Origin: Prorocentrum cordatum
Taxonomy: Eukaryota; Sar; Dinophyceae; Prorocentrales; Prorocentraceae
Direction: 5' to 3'
NCBI GenBank assembly: GCA_963575745.1
Contig: CAUYUJ010004592.1
Location: forward strand, 432,040-496,039
DNA length: 64,000 bases
The translations under genes were made by a program, and so were the position numbers. Within the stretch, counting starts at the first letter, position 1, and each line of letters starts with the position of its first letter. Below are positions 40,690 to 52,325 of this stretch, piece after piece. The notes beneath the pieces were generated by a model. That model was not told where the DNA came from. It searched no databases and saw only the letters and a list, made by a program, of their open reading frames with translations.

Positions 40690-41450
40690 CTGGTGCTGCT
40701 CGGCGAGGCGTTGGAGACGAATGTGGTGCCCGATGCCATCTCCTGGAGCGCCGCAGGGCCTGGGTGGGTGTGAGGAACAAGCAGGGGCCGCGGGCTTTGT
40801 TGTTGCTGCGCGACACGCGGCATTCACAGCGAGCGGGGAAACCGCATTGTGGTAGCTGGTTTTGGCGCTGCTCAGCGAGAGTGGGAGGCGAAACGGCAAT
40901 CAGAGGTAGCGAGCTCTGACACTTGTCTATGGGATGCGGCAGTCGACACCGGGATCCATTCCATGAGCTATAACGCGGCGGTCACCGCGTGCAGGACAAC
41001 GACCTATGTCAGTGGACAGTGTCGTTGCCCCGCGGCCCCTTTGAAGGTGAAGTGGGAGCCCGATTTCATGAATCACAGCGTTGGGATTCGAACGCGCGGG
41101 GATCTTATGAGCTATATACAATAACGGAGCACCATTACCAAAGCGCCGGGATCTGCGTGTGCGAGAAGGGCAAGCCGCAGCAGCAGGCACTGGCGATGCT
41201 GCTCAACGTGAAATGGGAGGCAACGCTCAAGGAGACATGGGGGGTGAACTGGAGCCCGCCGTCTCCAGCCACAAAGTTGGGGTCAGAGGTCTGGCATTGT
41301 TCGGGAACACATGGGGCACGATACCCCAGCCAAACGCCACCAGCTGCAGCACTGGTACCGGCACGTGCGCGGCAGGCTGGCTGTCCCAATGGGCTCTGGG
41401 GCTGCCCAGCGGGATGTTGAGGGCGAAGTTGGAACGCGTTCTGGGCCTGT
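40690..41450 (+). pseudogene. Degenerate pentatricopeptide repeat (PPR) protein
   Basis: At least four ~35-residue PPR-like units are readable on plus across frame breaks. They are LVLLGEALETNVVPDAISWS (40690 on), GIHSMSYNAAVTAC (40942 on), SAGICVCEKGKPQQQALAML (41137 on) and QWALGLPSGMLRAKLE (about 41389 on). These match the dinoflagellate PPR signature, in which each unit has ISY-A-ISACEKG--W--AL-LL--M---K-EP. PPR proteins bind organellar RNA. Multiple stops and frame changes make this a pseudogene. It is followed by a GGCCTC(C/T)GTGGGCGCG tandem (41465-41615). Confidence 0.55.
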
Positions 41451-41614
41451 GCGGGCTGCGCCAACGGCCTCAGTGGGCAGGGTGGCAGGGCCTCCGTGGG
41501 CGCGTTCGGGGGCAATTTGGCGGGACCTCTGTGGGCGCGTTCGGGGCCTCCGTGGGCTGCGGCAGGGGCCTCTGTGGGCAGCGTGGCGGGGCCTCACTGG
41601 GCGCGTCTGACGCG

Positions 41615-42295
41615 GGAACCGTTGTTGTTGTAGCCGGGGGCCCAGGGGCACAGTTTGGCCCGCATGACTTTCCCTGTCGAATAAACAGGGTGCGAGCGTC
41701 GAGGGGCGCACTTTGACTCAGGAAAAAACAATGCGCACTGGTGGGGGGACCAACAGAAATCATTCTTCAAGAATGGAAATTCAACATCAGCTGACGTGCG
41801 AGGGAGAGGGAATCGAAAGGACGGGGGAGGCGGCCCGGGAGGAGGGAGGAGCAGGAAGGTAAGAGTGCGGAAACAAGTCCTAGCCGAAAACGGCATTCCA
41901 CAAGGAAGTCTCGGGCGGCAACCCACGACGGGGGGGTGATCCCCTGACGGGCGAATCGGGCGGGTGGGACATTCAACTGGGATGCCTGAGTAGGGCGAGA
42001 GCGCGATTCCTAAAAAAGTGTGACGGCGTCCTTGGCGCGAGCGTGGTGCCTGAGCGTCGATACCGCGATTTCTAAATAAACAGCGGAAGTTCACCGGCGA
42101 GAGCACAATTCTTGAAAAAGGGATATCTGGCGGGAGCGGGGGTCTAGACTAAAGCGCAAGGAAATCTTAACCGGGAGCGCCGTTCTTGAGTAAATTGCGA
42201 GGGAGCCTCAGACGGGAGGGGTGGTCCTGACAAAACTGCAAGGAAATCACAGGCGGGAGCGCCGATCCTGAGTAAATCCCACCAGCCCTCTGGGC
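41615..42295. repeat. Composite repeat, copy 1: fixed module plus ~40-bp array
   Basis: The fixed module (41615-41785) contains GTTGTTGTAG, GACTTTCCCTGTCGAATAAA, CAGGGTGCGAGCGTCGA. After it, 41940-42290 carries ~40-bp units of the form GGGAGCGCCGTTCCTGAGTA...TGCGAGGAAG. The 41850-42290 stretch is a diverged duplicate of 47412-47870. Confidence 0.7.
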
Positions 42296-42414
42296 GTAGG
42301 TGGTTCCGGGAGTTTCCTCTTCCAACCTCCTTCGTCCCCTTCGGGGAGGGGTTTACCCCTCCCCCTTAACCTCCTCCCCTGGACTTGGACGGAAGGGGGC
42401 CGCTGGTAGTTAGA

Positions 42415-43095
42415 GCGTCCAAAACGGCCTCGGCGAGGAAGCCAAAATCATCGGTTTTACTAGGGTTTTGGCCGATTTTGGAGGCTCCCGAGGGGGGAGG
42501 CTAATTGGGGGACGCCCTTCCTTTGATCGATCACCTCCAAGATGGCCCCAAGAGCGCTCCCAAGGCTCCCAAGAGCGCCCCAAGAGGGCCTCAAGAGGCG
42601 CCCAAGAGGCCTCAAGAGGCGCCCAACAGGCCCCAAGAGGCGACCAGGAGGCCCCAAGAGGCCTCCAAGAGTCCCCCAAAATACCCCCAAGAGGCCCCCA
42701 AGAGACCCCAAGAGGCTCCCCCGAGGCACCCAAGACGGTCCAAGAAGCTCCCGGGACCGCCAAGAGGCCCCCAAGACGCCCCAAGAGACCTCAAAGAGTA
42801 TCCCAAGAGACGTCCCAAGAGACTCCGCGAGGCATTCAAGAGGCCTTTGACTCTTCTGATCGCCCTTATCCTCCTCCTCCTCCCCCTCATCAGCACCATC
42901 ATCACCATCACCCTCACAATCACCATCACCATCGTCAAGGCCACCACCATCATCGTCATCATCAACATCATCAATATCAACATCAACATCATCATCCGCC
43001 CATTCCTCCTCCTCCTCCTCCTTATTCCTCCTTCCCCACCCTCATCATCCTCCTCCTCTTCCGCCTCCGACTCCTCCTCCATCCCCCCGTACCCC
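42415..43095. repeat. CCAAGA-type array passing into ATC/TCC tracts
   Basis: A ~430-bp array of CCCAAGAGGCC-type units (42535-42850) is followed by (ATC)n and (TCC)n to 43085. Same repeat class as at 6.6-11.6 kb. Confidence 0.75.
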
Positions 43096-43204
43096 TTGGG
43101 GTACGACGGCCTCCAGAGCCCCTTGTTCCTCTGTGTGCTGCCCCGCTTCCATGATCACCTTTATTCGCCTGGGCGTCGTTTCTGGATGGGCTGGTGGGGA
43201 TACG

Positions 43205-43770
43205 CGAAGCGTCAAGAATTGGGAGGAAGTTTCAGGCGGGAGCGGGGGTCCTGAATAAAGTTGGAGGAAGTGTCCGGCGGGAGCTGTGTTTTTGTAGCCC
43301 AGGTGGGCAACAACGCAGTTTGACCCGGATTTGATTATAAAGAAGTTTCAAGCGGGAGCGCCGCTCCTGAGTAAAATGTGAGGAAGTCTCAGACGGGAGG
43401 GGGGGGGTGTCCTGCGTAAATTCGGAGGACGTCTCAGGCGGGAACCGCTGTTGTTGTACTTCGGGGGGGGGGGCAGGGGCGCAGTGTGACCAGGAAGACT
43501 TTCCCTGACAACCAAAAAAAAACAGGGTGCGAGCGTCGAAGGAAGGGCACACTGTGACTGACAGAATCAATGTACACCGGTGATGGGGGGTCAACAATAA
43601 TTATTTGTACAACAACAATCATTTCCAGACTGTTCCCTCTTATCTGCTTGCGCGTCATCCAATATGCATATCCCAAACCCTGGGTGCCCGCCCTTTTCGT
43701 CTTCGATCGTGCCCCCTTTTGAGGGGTATATTCACCCCCTGCCGCGCGTCGTCGGCGACGCCCTTGAAAA
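43205..43770. repeat. Composite repeat, copy 2
   Basis: ~40-bp units (GCGGGAGCGGGGGTCCTGAA...) occupy 43215-43450. The fixed module follows (TTGTTGTACTTCGGG, AGGAAGACTTTCCCTGACAA, GGGTGCGAGCGTCGAAGG), then CAACAATAATTATT and the tail (CAGACTGTTCCCTC, TCGTCTTCGATCGTGCCCCC). Confidence 0.75.
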
Positions 43771-44810
43771 ACAAGGGCAACAGATAACGGGGGATAGTGA
43801 AGACTAAGGGATCGGAGGAAGAGAAAGGGGGAGGCAAGAAGGAGGGGGGCGATGGCTTGCGCTGTGAGTGGCGATTCAGCTTGCGCCACGGCTTGCGCCA
43901 GCCACTCCAACGCAAGTGAACGGTAAGTTTCGTCATGGTTCGCGACATAAGCAGCGCCGCGCGCCGCTCCCTTGAAATAACAGATCGTGGATGCCCCCGC
44001 GGGGGGGCCTGCAATTGCGAACTGGCGCCAGAAACAACTTTCGTGGAACCCTGAAAAAAGGAGAGGGATGTTGGGAAGACTGGAGCGGAAAAGGATAACG
44101 AGAACTGCAACCTCGTCGAAAGGGACGCGGGGGCGTGGAGTGGATTGAGATGGGGTGGACAAGAATAGGGCCTCGGCAGGCTGGGCGGCAAGGAGTGGAA
44201 AAGAGGAACGGGGAAGAGCGCGGGGGGGCGGGGGGCGCACGGAGGAGTCTGGAAGAGGGGCTGGGAATAATTTGGGAGAATGCGGAACGCGAGCGGGAAG
44301 GAGTGGAGATTGTTGGGGCGGGGTGGGGCGGCCTGGGGAGGAATGGGCGGAACGCGGAGAACTGAGGAATAGACAATGGAGCGCGGGCGACATAAAAGTA
44401 AAGATAAAAAGGTGAATAGACAAGAAAGACTGGGGAACAACGTTGGACAGTGGGGGCAGGTGGGTGCGAACGGAGACTGCTGCGAAACAAGGCGCGGGGG
44501 GATTGGAGGGCACCCGGAAGCCTCCCGCGACCTTCGGGGGGCCTCGGAACGGCCCCGATGACCACCGAGCAGTTCCAGGGGCTTCGGAAACCTGCGGGGG
44601 CGCCCCGGGGGCCTCGTCGAGAGAGGCCGTCATTCGAAGCCTGCAAAAGAACCTGCGCCAGTGGGGCACGCGCGTCTCAGAGGCCGGCAAATCGGGCCCC
44701 GGCAAGCGGCGGACCGTCGGCATGGCCAGTGGCAACGCTGGCGATGCGCGCGCCGGCCCGCGGCAACCCGACCCCAAGATGGACAGACAGCGGGCTCGCC
44801 ACAACGACGA
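43771..44810. other. Duplicated short segment, otherwise unassigned
   Basis: Bases 43875-43975 (GCTTGCGCCACGGCTTGCGC ... CATGGTTCGCG) resemble 40600-40680, so the sequence upstream of the PPR pseudogene has been copied here. The remaining GC-rich sequence to 44810 shows no recognised gene. Confidence 0.5.
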
Positions 44811-44814
44811 CGAC

Positions 44815-45265
44815 CACGACGAGAGGGGGGGGGGAGGAGGGGGGAGGAGGAGAAGGAGGAGGAGGATGGGAGGGGAGGAGGGAAGGAGGGGGGAAGGGAA
44901 GGAGGAGAGGGGGGAGGGCGGGGGCCGAAGGGCCGACAGGCTGGCCCTCGGCAGGCGGTGAGGCAGGCAGTCGCGCGGATCATCGGCCTGGCTGGCTGAA
45001 GGGTCGGAGTGCCAGGCTCCAGGCGGCAGGCGGGCCCGATGGGGGGCGGCCAGGGGCGACGACGACGACGACGACAATGACGGCGAGGGGAGGGAGGGAG
45101 GGGGGTGGGGGTGGGGGAGGGAGGGAGGGATGGGGGGGGGGGGGGGGGGCGGGGCAGGGGGGGGCGGAGGGGCGGGAGGGACAACTGCGAAAGGAGAGAG
45201 AGAGTGAGAGAGAGAGAGAAAGTGAAAGAGAGAGGGGGAGAGAGACAAAAACAAAAAGGGGGGGA

Positions 45266-45306
<41 letters not shown>

Positions 45307-45605
45307 CATAAACAAATACATATAATCGCACCGATATGTATATATATATGTATCTATCTATATATATATATGTGTGTATATATATAGAGAGAGAGAGAGA
45401 GAACAACACAAAAGAGAGGGAGAGAGAGAGAGAGAGACATACCTATGTATATTTAGATATGGGGAGAGATGCCACTAGTGCTTCGAGAGATAGAATCAAC
45501 AAAAAAGAAAGTAGAGACAGAAAAGGGAGAGAGAGCGAGAGAAATACATAGCAATACATAGAGTGAGATAACCAAAGAGAGATAGAGCAGATAACAATGG
45601 CGCAT

Positions 45606-45645
<40 letters not shown>

Positions 45646-45990
45646 AACAACAAGGAGAAACAAAACCAGAAACATGAAGAGAAATAGAAAGAGAGAGAGA
45701 GAGGGAGAGAAAACATATAACAACAAAAAACACAAAACACAACAACACAGAGCAGAGAGAGAGAGAGAGAAAGAGATAAACAAGACGCCGCCAAGGAGCC
45801 CCAAGAGACTCCCACGAGGTCCCCAAGAGGCCCTTGAGAGGGATCCAGGGCCGGCGGAATGAGCGAAGCGATTAGATAAACCAACAGCAGAGATATAGAG
45901 AGAGAGAGAGAGAAACAACAACAAAAAAAACAAAGAGAGAGAGAGAGAGAGAGAGAAAAAAAAAAAAAAAGCGAGAGAGAGAGAGAACAA
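44815..45990. repeat. GGA, G and GA purine tracts with TA and TATC segments
   Basis: GGA-rich (44820-44930), CGACGA (45055-45085), G runs (45100-45165), then (GA)n blocks at 45190-45305, 45385-45440, 45608-45640, 45690-45710 and 45895-45985. These are interrupted by (TA)n/TATC at 45335-45385 and a short CCAAGA fragment at 45795-45840. No genes. Confidence 0.85.
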
Positions 45991-46600
45991 ACAAAAGAAA
46001 AAGCGCGGAGGACAGGGAGGACGCGGGCCCCCGAAGCCCGGCCGACCCCGAGACCCAGCCGAACCACGTTTTTTTTCTTGTTTACGCGCTGGGCCCCCCA
46101 CGCCCGCGGACTGCGCCAGGCCCCAGCGCGGAGGGGGAACGACAGAACGGCAAAGGGGAAGCGAGGATGAGCAAGGGGCCAAGGGAGAGGAGGAGAAGAG
46201 GAGATGGAGGGCCCCCCCTTTTTTTCGAAAGTTGGCGATGGTTTCCAAACAAGGTTGCGCGGCGGGGACGGCCGGGGGGGCGAGGCGCCTGAAACTGAGA
46301 TCCAAAACTACTCGCGCGCACCAGCGGGGCACTGTTTCAAATGGATCAGCACAAAGCTGCCCGCAAAAGGGGGGAAAGCCGGAAAGGAGGGGTGAGAGGA
46401 AGGATGAGGTAGGAGGGAAGGGGGCGAATAAAGAAGGAGGACGCACTGGAAAAGGCGGGCAAGAAGGAAGAGGATGAGGAGGAGCAGCAGCAGCAGCAAG
46501 AGGGAGAGGAAGAAGAGGAGGAGGAGGATGAGGAGGACGGGCGAGGGGAGGGGGAGGGGGGGGGCAAGGAGGGAGGGGGGCAGGAGGGGGGCACTTGAGC
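45991..46600. other. GC-rich then purine-rich sequence, no gene
   Basis: 46000-46380 is GC-rich with biased open frames. 46380-46590 is GGA/AGG-rich with an AGC run at 46483-46498. Confidence 0.6.
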
Positions 46601-46604
46601 ATCA

Positions 46605-46995
46605 CGCGCACTCAGAAGTCCCAAACGAGAGCGCGAAAAAGTCCCAAGCGAGAGCGCGATTCTTCAATACATTGTGAGGAAATATCAGGCGGGAGCCGCT
46701 GTTGTTGTAAACCGGGGGCCGGCAACACAGTTTGATCCTCAAGACTGTCCTTGAAAAAAAAACCAGGTGCGAGCCCTGGGAAAGGCAATCGAACAAAAAT
46801 GTGCACCGGACGGGGGGGATCAACAATAATAATTATTCGGAAATGAGAGTTCAACAACAACAATCATTCAAAGACTGTTCGCTCTTACTTGCCCGTGTGT
46901 CATTCAAAACGAGTTTCGCACACCCTCGATACCCGCCCTTTTTTGTCGTCGATCACACCCCCTCTGGGGGGATTCTTTCTCTTTGCGGGGGGCGG
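46605..46995. repeat. Composite repeat, copy 3
   Basis: Two partial ~40-bp units (GAGAGCGCGAAAAAGTCCCA; GAGAGCGCGATTCTTCAATA) precede the fixed module (46690-46860; GGGAGCCGCTGTTGTTGTAA, CAGGTGCGAGCCC), AAC units and the tail (46870-46990). Confidence 0.7.
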
Positions 46996-47059
46996 CGGGC
47001 TTAGACAGGCGGGCAAAGGCGTACATGTGCCCGCCATTGGAATTGGTGTGGGCCCTGCA

Positions 47060-47171
47060 AAAAGAGGAGGGGGAGAACGAGGGAAAGTGGGAGGAAGGGA
47101 GGGGGAGAGACGAAAGAAGAGTGAAAACGCCAGGAGAGAAGGAGCGAAGAGGGGAAGGTTGATTAGAGGCA

Positions 47172-47246
<75 letters not shown>

Positions 47247-47410
47247 GAGATAGAGAGAGAGAACGACAGAGGGAGGGAGGAGGCAGGAGAGGGGAGGGAG
47301 AAGGGAGAAGGGAGAGGAGGGAGAGGGGATAGGGCAAAGAGGCATAAGCATGAGGGAAGAGAGGAGGGAGAGAGAAGAGAGGAGAGGAGGGAGGAGGGAG
47401 GAGGGAGAGG
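47060..47410. repeat. GA/GGA purine tract
   Basis: (GA)n at 47180-47265 is flanked by GGAGGGAGA-type sequence. Confidence 0.9.
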
Positions 47411-47411
47411 G

Positions 47412-48211
47412 AGGAGCAGGAAGGTAAGAGCGCGAACGTTCGAAACAGTCCTAAGCGAAAGCGCCGTTCCTGAAGGAAGTCTCGAGCGGGAGCCCACGAC
47501 GGGCGGGCGATCCCCTGACGGGCGGGTCGAGCGGGTGGGACATTCAAGCGGGATGCCTGAGTTTGGCGAGAGCGCGATTATTGTAACGGCGTCCTTGGCG
47601 CAACGTGTTTCCTGAGCGTCGAAGGCGCGATCCCGGAATAAATTGCATGGGAGCGCAATTCCTGAATAACATGTGAGGGGCTCGCTGGCGGGAGCGGGGG
47701 TCTTGATTAAATTGCGAAGAAGTCTTGACTCATTTGCGAAGAAATCTCAAGCGGGAGCGCCGTTCCTGAACGTAAATTGTGAGGACGTCTGAGATGGGAG
47801 CGGGGGTCCTGACTAAATTGCGAGGGAGTCACAAGCGGGAGCACCGATCCTGAGTAAATTGGGAAGAAATCTCAGGAGCGGGGGTCCTGAATAAATTTGA
47901 GCAAGTCTCAGGCGGGAGCAATTCTTGTTGTACTCTGGGGGCCAGGGGCCCAGTTTGAGCACGAAGACTTTCCCTGTCAAACAGAAAGGTGCGAACGTCG
48001 AGGGCACACTTTGATTGAGAAAAAACAGCGTGCACTGGTGAGGGGGATCAACAATAATTATTTTCAGAAATGAGAGTTTAACAACAACAACAACAACGGT
48101 AACAGCAACAACAACAACAATAATAATTATAATACTGATGATGATAATAATAATAATAATAAAAACAACAGAAACAACACCAACAACAACAACAACAACA
48201 ACAACAACACC

Positions 48212-48268
<57 letters not shown>

Positions 48269-48270
48269 AC
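47412..48270. repeat. Composite repeat, copy 4: longest ~40-bp array plus module and (AAC)n
   Basis: At least ten ~38-42 bp units between 47440 and 47930, such as GCGGGAGCGCCGTTCCTGAA and GGGAGCACCGATCCTGAGTA, each ending TTG-GAGGAAGTCTCA. Then the fixed module (47925-48075; TTGTTGTACTC, AAGACTTTCCCTGTCAAACA, GGTGCGAACGTCGAGG) and a (AAC)n tract (48085-48265). Confidence 0.8.
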
Positions 48271-49135
48271 TGTTTGCTGCTGGCGCCGGCCCGGGCGTAC
48301 AAACCCTGCCCCCTGGTCAGACATACGCAACTGAAAGGAGTTCCCTGTGAGAGCGCGGCCACAGAGTTCCACACTTGCAGGCACCAACGGTAATGCGAGT
48401 CAAAAGGTCACCGTGCAATCAGGGAGCTCCACACGAGCCGACCTGCGCTATTACAGGGGACATGCCGACCCCTATCCCAGGCTGCAAAAGGTTTTCGGAT
48501 AGACGAGAAAGTTGGGGCCCAACCGTGGGATACACGATGGGGGGGTGTCCATCCTCGACAGGTGTGCGTCCGAATAGCCCCCTTGGGATGCATCCCAAGT
48601 TTTCCCCCCTTTTCTTCATTTCCGTCGAATAATCTGGGAGTAGGGGGGAAACATCTTCTGCGACGCTGGGCGAACTCATGCGGTGAACCGTAGCTAGTGA
48701 AAGGAGCCGGGCGTGCAACATGCAAGTATCCCCCGAGGCCGAAACGGCCGATGACTATACATGTGACTCCCTGTCGGACTCCCCTGTCGGCCTTTTCCAC
48801 TTGTAAACGTCGTTTATTTTTAATTGTGCTCATTTCTAATTGTGCTCGTTTCCAATTGTTCTTGGCCCCCCAAGGGCCAGGAAGAGGCCCAGGATAGAAG
48901 AATTAGAAATGAGAGGATCTTGGACCCCAACAAATCAAAGAACTCTCGAATACTAAGAAATGATCAATGTGTACGACGAGGCCTGTAGCGAAACGCGAGG
49001 AAGGAAAAAACACGCAGGAGGCCAGAAGCGCATCCCAAGAGGCCGGCCCCCCAGGCCTCCAGTAGCCCCCAAGAGGCCCTGCACAAGAAGGGGAGGAGGG
49101 GACAGACCGAAACCAACTACAGCTGGCCCGTAACA
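48270..49135. other. No recognisable gene
   Basis: Balanced sequence with no recognised domain. GTGCTC-TTTCTAATT units repeat briefly at 48828-48860 and a CCAAGA fragment occurs at 49030-49075. Confidence 0.4.
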
Positions 49136-49139
49136 TGAG

Positions 49140-49260
49140 GATGCGCGATAAGGATGCAAGGGCGTTCGACGCCCATGTCGAGGCTGTTTGAGCGGGGTGC
49201 GGCCAACGAGAGTGGCAAAGGATGGGCCGAGGAGGCATGGGGATGGAAGGCCACCCTGGG
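49140..49260 (+). pseudogene. Degenerate coding repeat (DARA-DAH-EA), copy 2
   Basis: Reads RDKDARAFDAHVEAV then a stop. In the next frame it continues LFERGAANESGKGWAEEAWG. It parallels the copy at 32260-32380. A plus frame at 49655-49740 (KRAAEIEAATADARAWF) also looks protein-like and may belong to the same unidentified sequence. Confidence 0.4.
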
Positions 49261-50500
49261 GAAAGCCACTCATCCTCACTGCGCGGGTTGACTGTACACT
49301 CAGGCAGCACGACGGGGCGCGGCGAACAGCACATACGGCAGCGGAAGCCGCACATGTCCTCTTCAGCAACGGAGGCAAGGCCGAAAGAGACAGAGGGAAA
49401 GAGAGAACCGATCCTGAGAGGCGCGGGCGCGCGGGAGGCAGGAGGGTGCGAAGGGGCAACAACCGGGAGCGAGAGCGAGCGGCGAGAGGCCAACGACGAG
49501 TGGACGGGGCAGCAAGTCGAGGCGGTGATGGCAATGGGAAGCTGCTGCCGGTCTGCCATGGGCCGAGGGGCCAGGAGCACACGAAGGAGGGGACCTCCTG
49601 ATGCGCTACAGTACCGAAGTGGGAGACCGTGGAGCTAAGACCTCGGGGAGAGATGCCCCGCAGTGCCTCACGAAAAGGGCGGCGGAGATCGAGGCAGCAA
49701 CAGCCGACGCGAGGGCCTGGTTCAGCAGGCCCTGCTCCATGAGGCTGGCGATCGCGCTCCTGGAGGGCGCGCAAAGGCGTCCCCCCCCGAACCGTTGAGA
49801 CTGCGCTTCCCTTCCGAGACAGAGGGGGCTTCCTAGAGGGCAGGGGCCTTCTTAGAAAGGCCCGGGGCCCAGGGCTTCTAAGAAGGCTTCTCAGCAGCCT
49901 GGATGGCCTCTACGACGCCCCCGTGCTTTCTTGCGAGACCAGCCTCCTCGTCCCACCCCTTCGTGCGCGCCGCCAGGAGCCCTCTCCCCCACCTGAGAAT
50001 CGGGCGTTGGTAGAACTGGTTTTAGTGGAACCTCGGGGGCGCCCCCCCGTCCCATGTCCACTAACCGGAACTGCCGTCACCCGAAAAAACACAAGCTATG
50101 GCAAACCTGGTTTAGTGATTCTGGCCAAGTCAAAGGCTCCGGGGCCCTACCACTAACCGGGTCCTGGGGTCCTGGCCATACCCGAAGAAAGGGTCCAGGG
50201 ACTTTAGGCAACTGGTACGCCGGCACGCCGGCACAAAGTGCGGCCATGTGTTGGAGCATTCTCCGTTCTCCACTCTCTCGCCAGCTGCACCCTGCAAAGT
50301 CCTGGTTCGCAGAAGCCTGGTTTCTGAGGCCCTGAGAGAGTCCCGTGGATCGAAGAACACAAATCTCGGTTGCTCTTCCACCCTCTCGAGTCACCGCAGG
50401 GCTCCCGCGACCGCCGCGGGGTTCCTCTGGGCCCCCCCACCCACAGGCCACCGGAGACCACCTTCAAGGGCATATCATGTCGCTTGGAAAGTACTGCAGG
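49261..50500. other. Unassigned, with an inverted-repeat cluster at 50008-50160
   Basis: At 50008-50160 the motif GGTTTTAGTGGA / TCCACTAACCGG / TGGTTTAGTGA / CCACTAACCGGG occurs four times in alternating orientation, suggesting a nested or double foldback element. The rest (including 50160-50500, minus frame AALCAGVPAYQLPKVPG) has no recognised gene. Confidence 0.4.
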
Positions 50501-51120
50501 GGAGGAGGGAGTAGAAGGCGGAGGGATGGGAAGAGCGGGGAGGGGGAGGGGAACATGGAGGAGGAGCAGGAGGAGGAGGAGGAGGAGGAGGAGGAGGAGG
50601 AGGAGGTGATGCCCAACTCACCAGCCTAGCAGTGACGAGCCGCAACACACGCGTGCCACGACGACTGTTGCACCTCGCGGGGTCCCTGGAGGACCCAGCT
50701 ACTCTTGTTGAAGTGAAGTCAGACTGCGCCCACGCTGTGGTACATGGGAGGCGCGCAGGTCGGTAATACATTGCCTGGTGGTAGATGGGAGGTCAACAAG
50801 TCTTCTCACGCCCCCGACGCGCACGCTTCTATCGTCCTCATCTCGAACCCCCCTCCGACTGTGGTTCGGGCGCCACTGTGTCCCTGACTGGCCGTGGAAA
50901 ATTATGGATATTGTCCCGCCCTCGGGGGTGGGCAAATATCCAGATAGGTCTCGCTTGAAGCTTGCCTGAGAATTATGTTCCTACATCTTGGTTGGTAAAA
51001 ACCGCGAGGATGGTGCACGGCGGTTCCTGTTCACAACGAGGGCTCCCGCGTGCATGGCACGCGGATGCGACGCTAGTTTTTCGAGGGGGCCCTCTTCCCC
51101 TCCTCCCTCCTCCCCTGCCC
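50500..51120. other. GGA tract and a short hairpin; no firm gene
   Basis: GGA-rich at 50505-50608. At 50904-50943 GGATATTGTCCCGCCC pairs with GGGTGGGCAAATATCC across a 6-8 nt loop. A minus frame at 50700-50930 (GTISIIFHGQSGTQWRPNHS) is open but unassigned. Confidence 0.45.
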
Positions 51121-51465
51121 CTTCCGCTGCCCTTCTCCTCCTCCTCCTCCTCGTCCTCGTCCTCGTCCTCCTCCTCCTCCTCCTCCTCCTCCTCCTCCTC
51201 CTCATCCGTGCTCCCCTCCCCTTCCCCGCTCCTCCTCTTCCTCCGCCTCCCCAGTCCCTCCTCCCTGCCCCTCAGCCCCCCGCCCGCTCCCTGGCGGCAG
51301 GGGGGGCCAACAGTCGAGAAGGGGGATCGAGGAGGAGGAGGAGGAGGACGAGGAGGAGGAGGAGGAGGAGGCGATCGAGGAGGAGGAGGAGGAGGAGGAG
51401 GCGATCAAGGAGGAGGAGGAGGAGGAGGAGGAGGAGGAGGAGGAGGAGGAGGAGGATGAGAAGGT
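51120..51465. repeat. TCC tract and GGA tract in inverted orientation
   Basis: TCC/GTCC at 51135-51235 and GGA at 51328-51455 are complementary arms separated by ~95 bp of C-rich sequence. The pair could form a long hairpin or triplex. Confidence 0.85.
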
Positions 51466-51649
51466 CACTCCTCCGCCTCCTCCCCGCAGGCCGTCCCGCG
51501 GCGCGGCGCTCCGTCCCCCCTCCCCCTCGCCCCCACTGGGGAGGGTCCCGCTGCCCCCTGGCATCTCGACGTCCGTGCCCGCCGCCGCGGAGGCCCCGAG
51601 GTTCTGCACCTTGTCCGCCAGACGCGGGGCCGGGGGGGGGGTGGATGAA

Positions 51650-52325
51650 GGGCCTTTTCTGCCTCGTCCACCTCCTGCTCCGCCCTGCTCCCCAGAATTC
51701 CTCCTCCCTCCTCCTGCCTGCCGCCTCCTACCTCCACCTCATCGTCCTCCCTCCACGCTCCTCCTTGCTCCTCCTCGCTCCTCCTCGCTCCTCCTCGCTC
51801 CTCCTCCTCCTCCTCCTCCTCCTCCTCCTCCTCTCCTCCTCCTCCTCCTCCTCCTCCTCCTCTCCTCCTCCTCCTCCTCCTCCTCCTCCTCCTCCTCCTT
51901 CCTCCTCCTCCTCCTCCTCCTCCGCCTCCTACCTCCTGCCTGCCTGCCACCTCCTACCTCCTCATCATCGTCCTTCCTCCTCGCTCCTCCTCGCTCCTCC
52001 TCGCTCCTCCTCCTCCTTCTCTTCCTCTCCTCCTCCTCCTCCTTCTTCTCTTTCCCCCCTCCTCCTCCTCCTCATCCACCATTTCCTACCTTATTCAACT
52101 TCCTCCTCCTCCTCCGCCTCCTCCTTCTACATCATACTTTTTACATCTTACCTCCTACCTCTTACTTCCGACCTCCTCATCCTCATCCTCCTCATCATGG
52201 TCCCTCCTCCTCATCGTTCCTCCTCTTCCCCCTCCTCCGCCTCCTCCTTTTTCTGGCTCCTCCCTCCCCTCCACCTACACCTCCTACCTCCTGCTACCTC
52301 CTACCTGTATCCCTTCTCATCATGA
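51650..52325. repeat. Long TCC-based tract with GCTCCTCCTC and CTACCTC variants
   Basis: About 650 bp of pyrimidine repeat. CTCGCTCCTC units occur in two blocks (51765-51800 and 51978-52015), and CTACCTC units at 51728, 51927 and 52150-52310. Confidence 0.9.

Noticed and set aside
41080-41115. tRNA B-box-like sequence GTTCGAATCCC on minus
   Set aside because: There is no A box at the right distance and no cloverleaf. The bases belong to the PPR-like reading frame.
50008-50160. Four alternating copies of a GGTTTAGTGG-type motif
   Set aside because: Suggestive of a nested foldback element, but the arms are short and no second copy was found, so it was not called as a mobile element.
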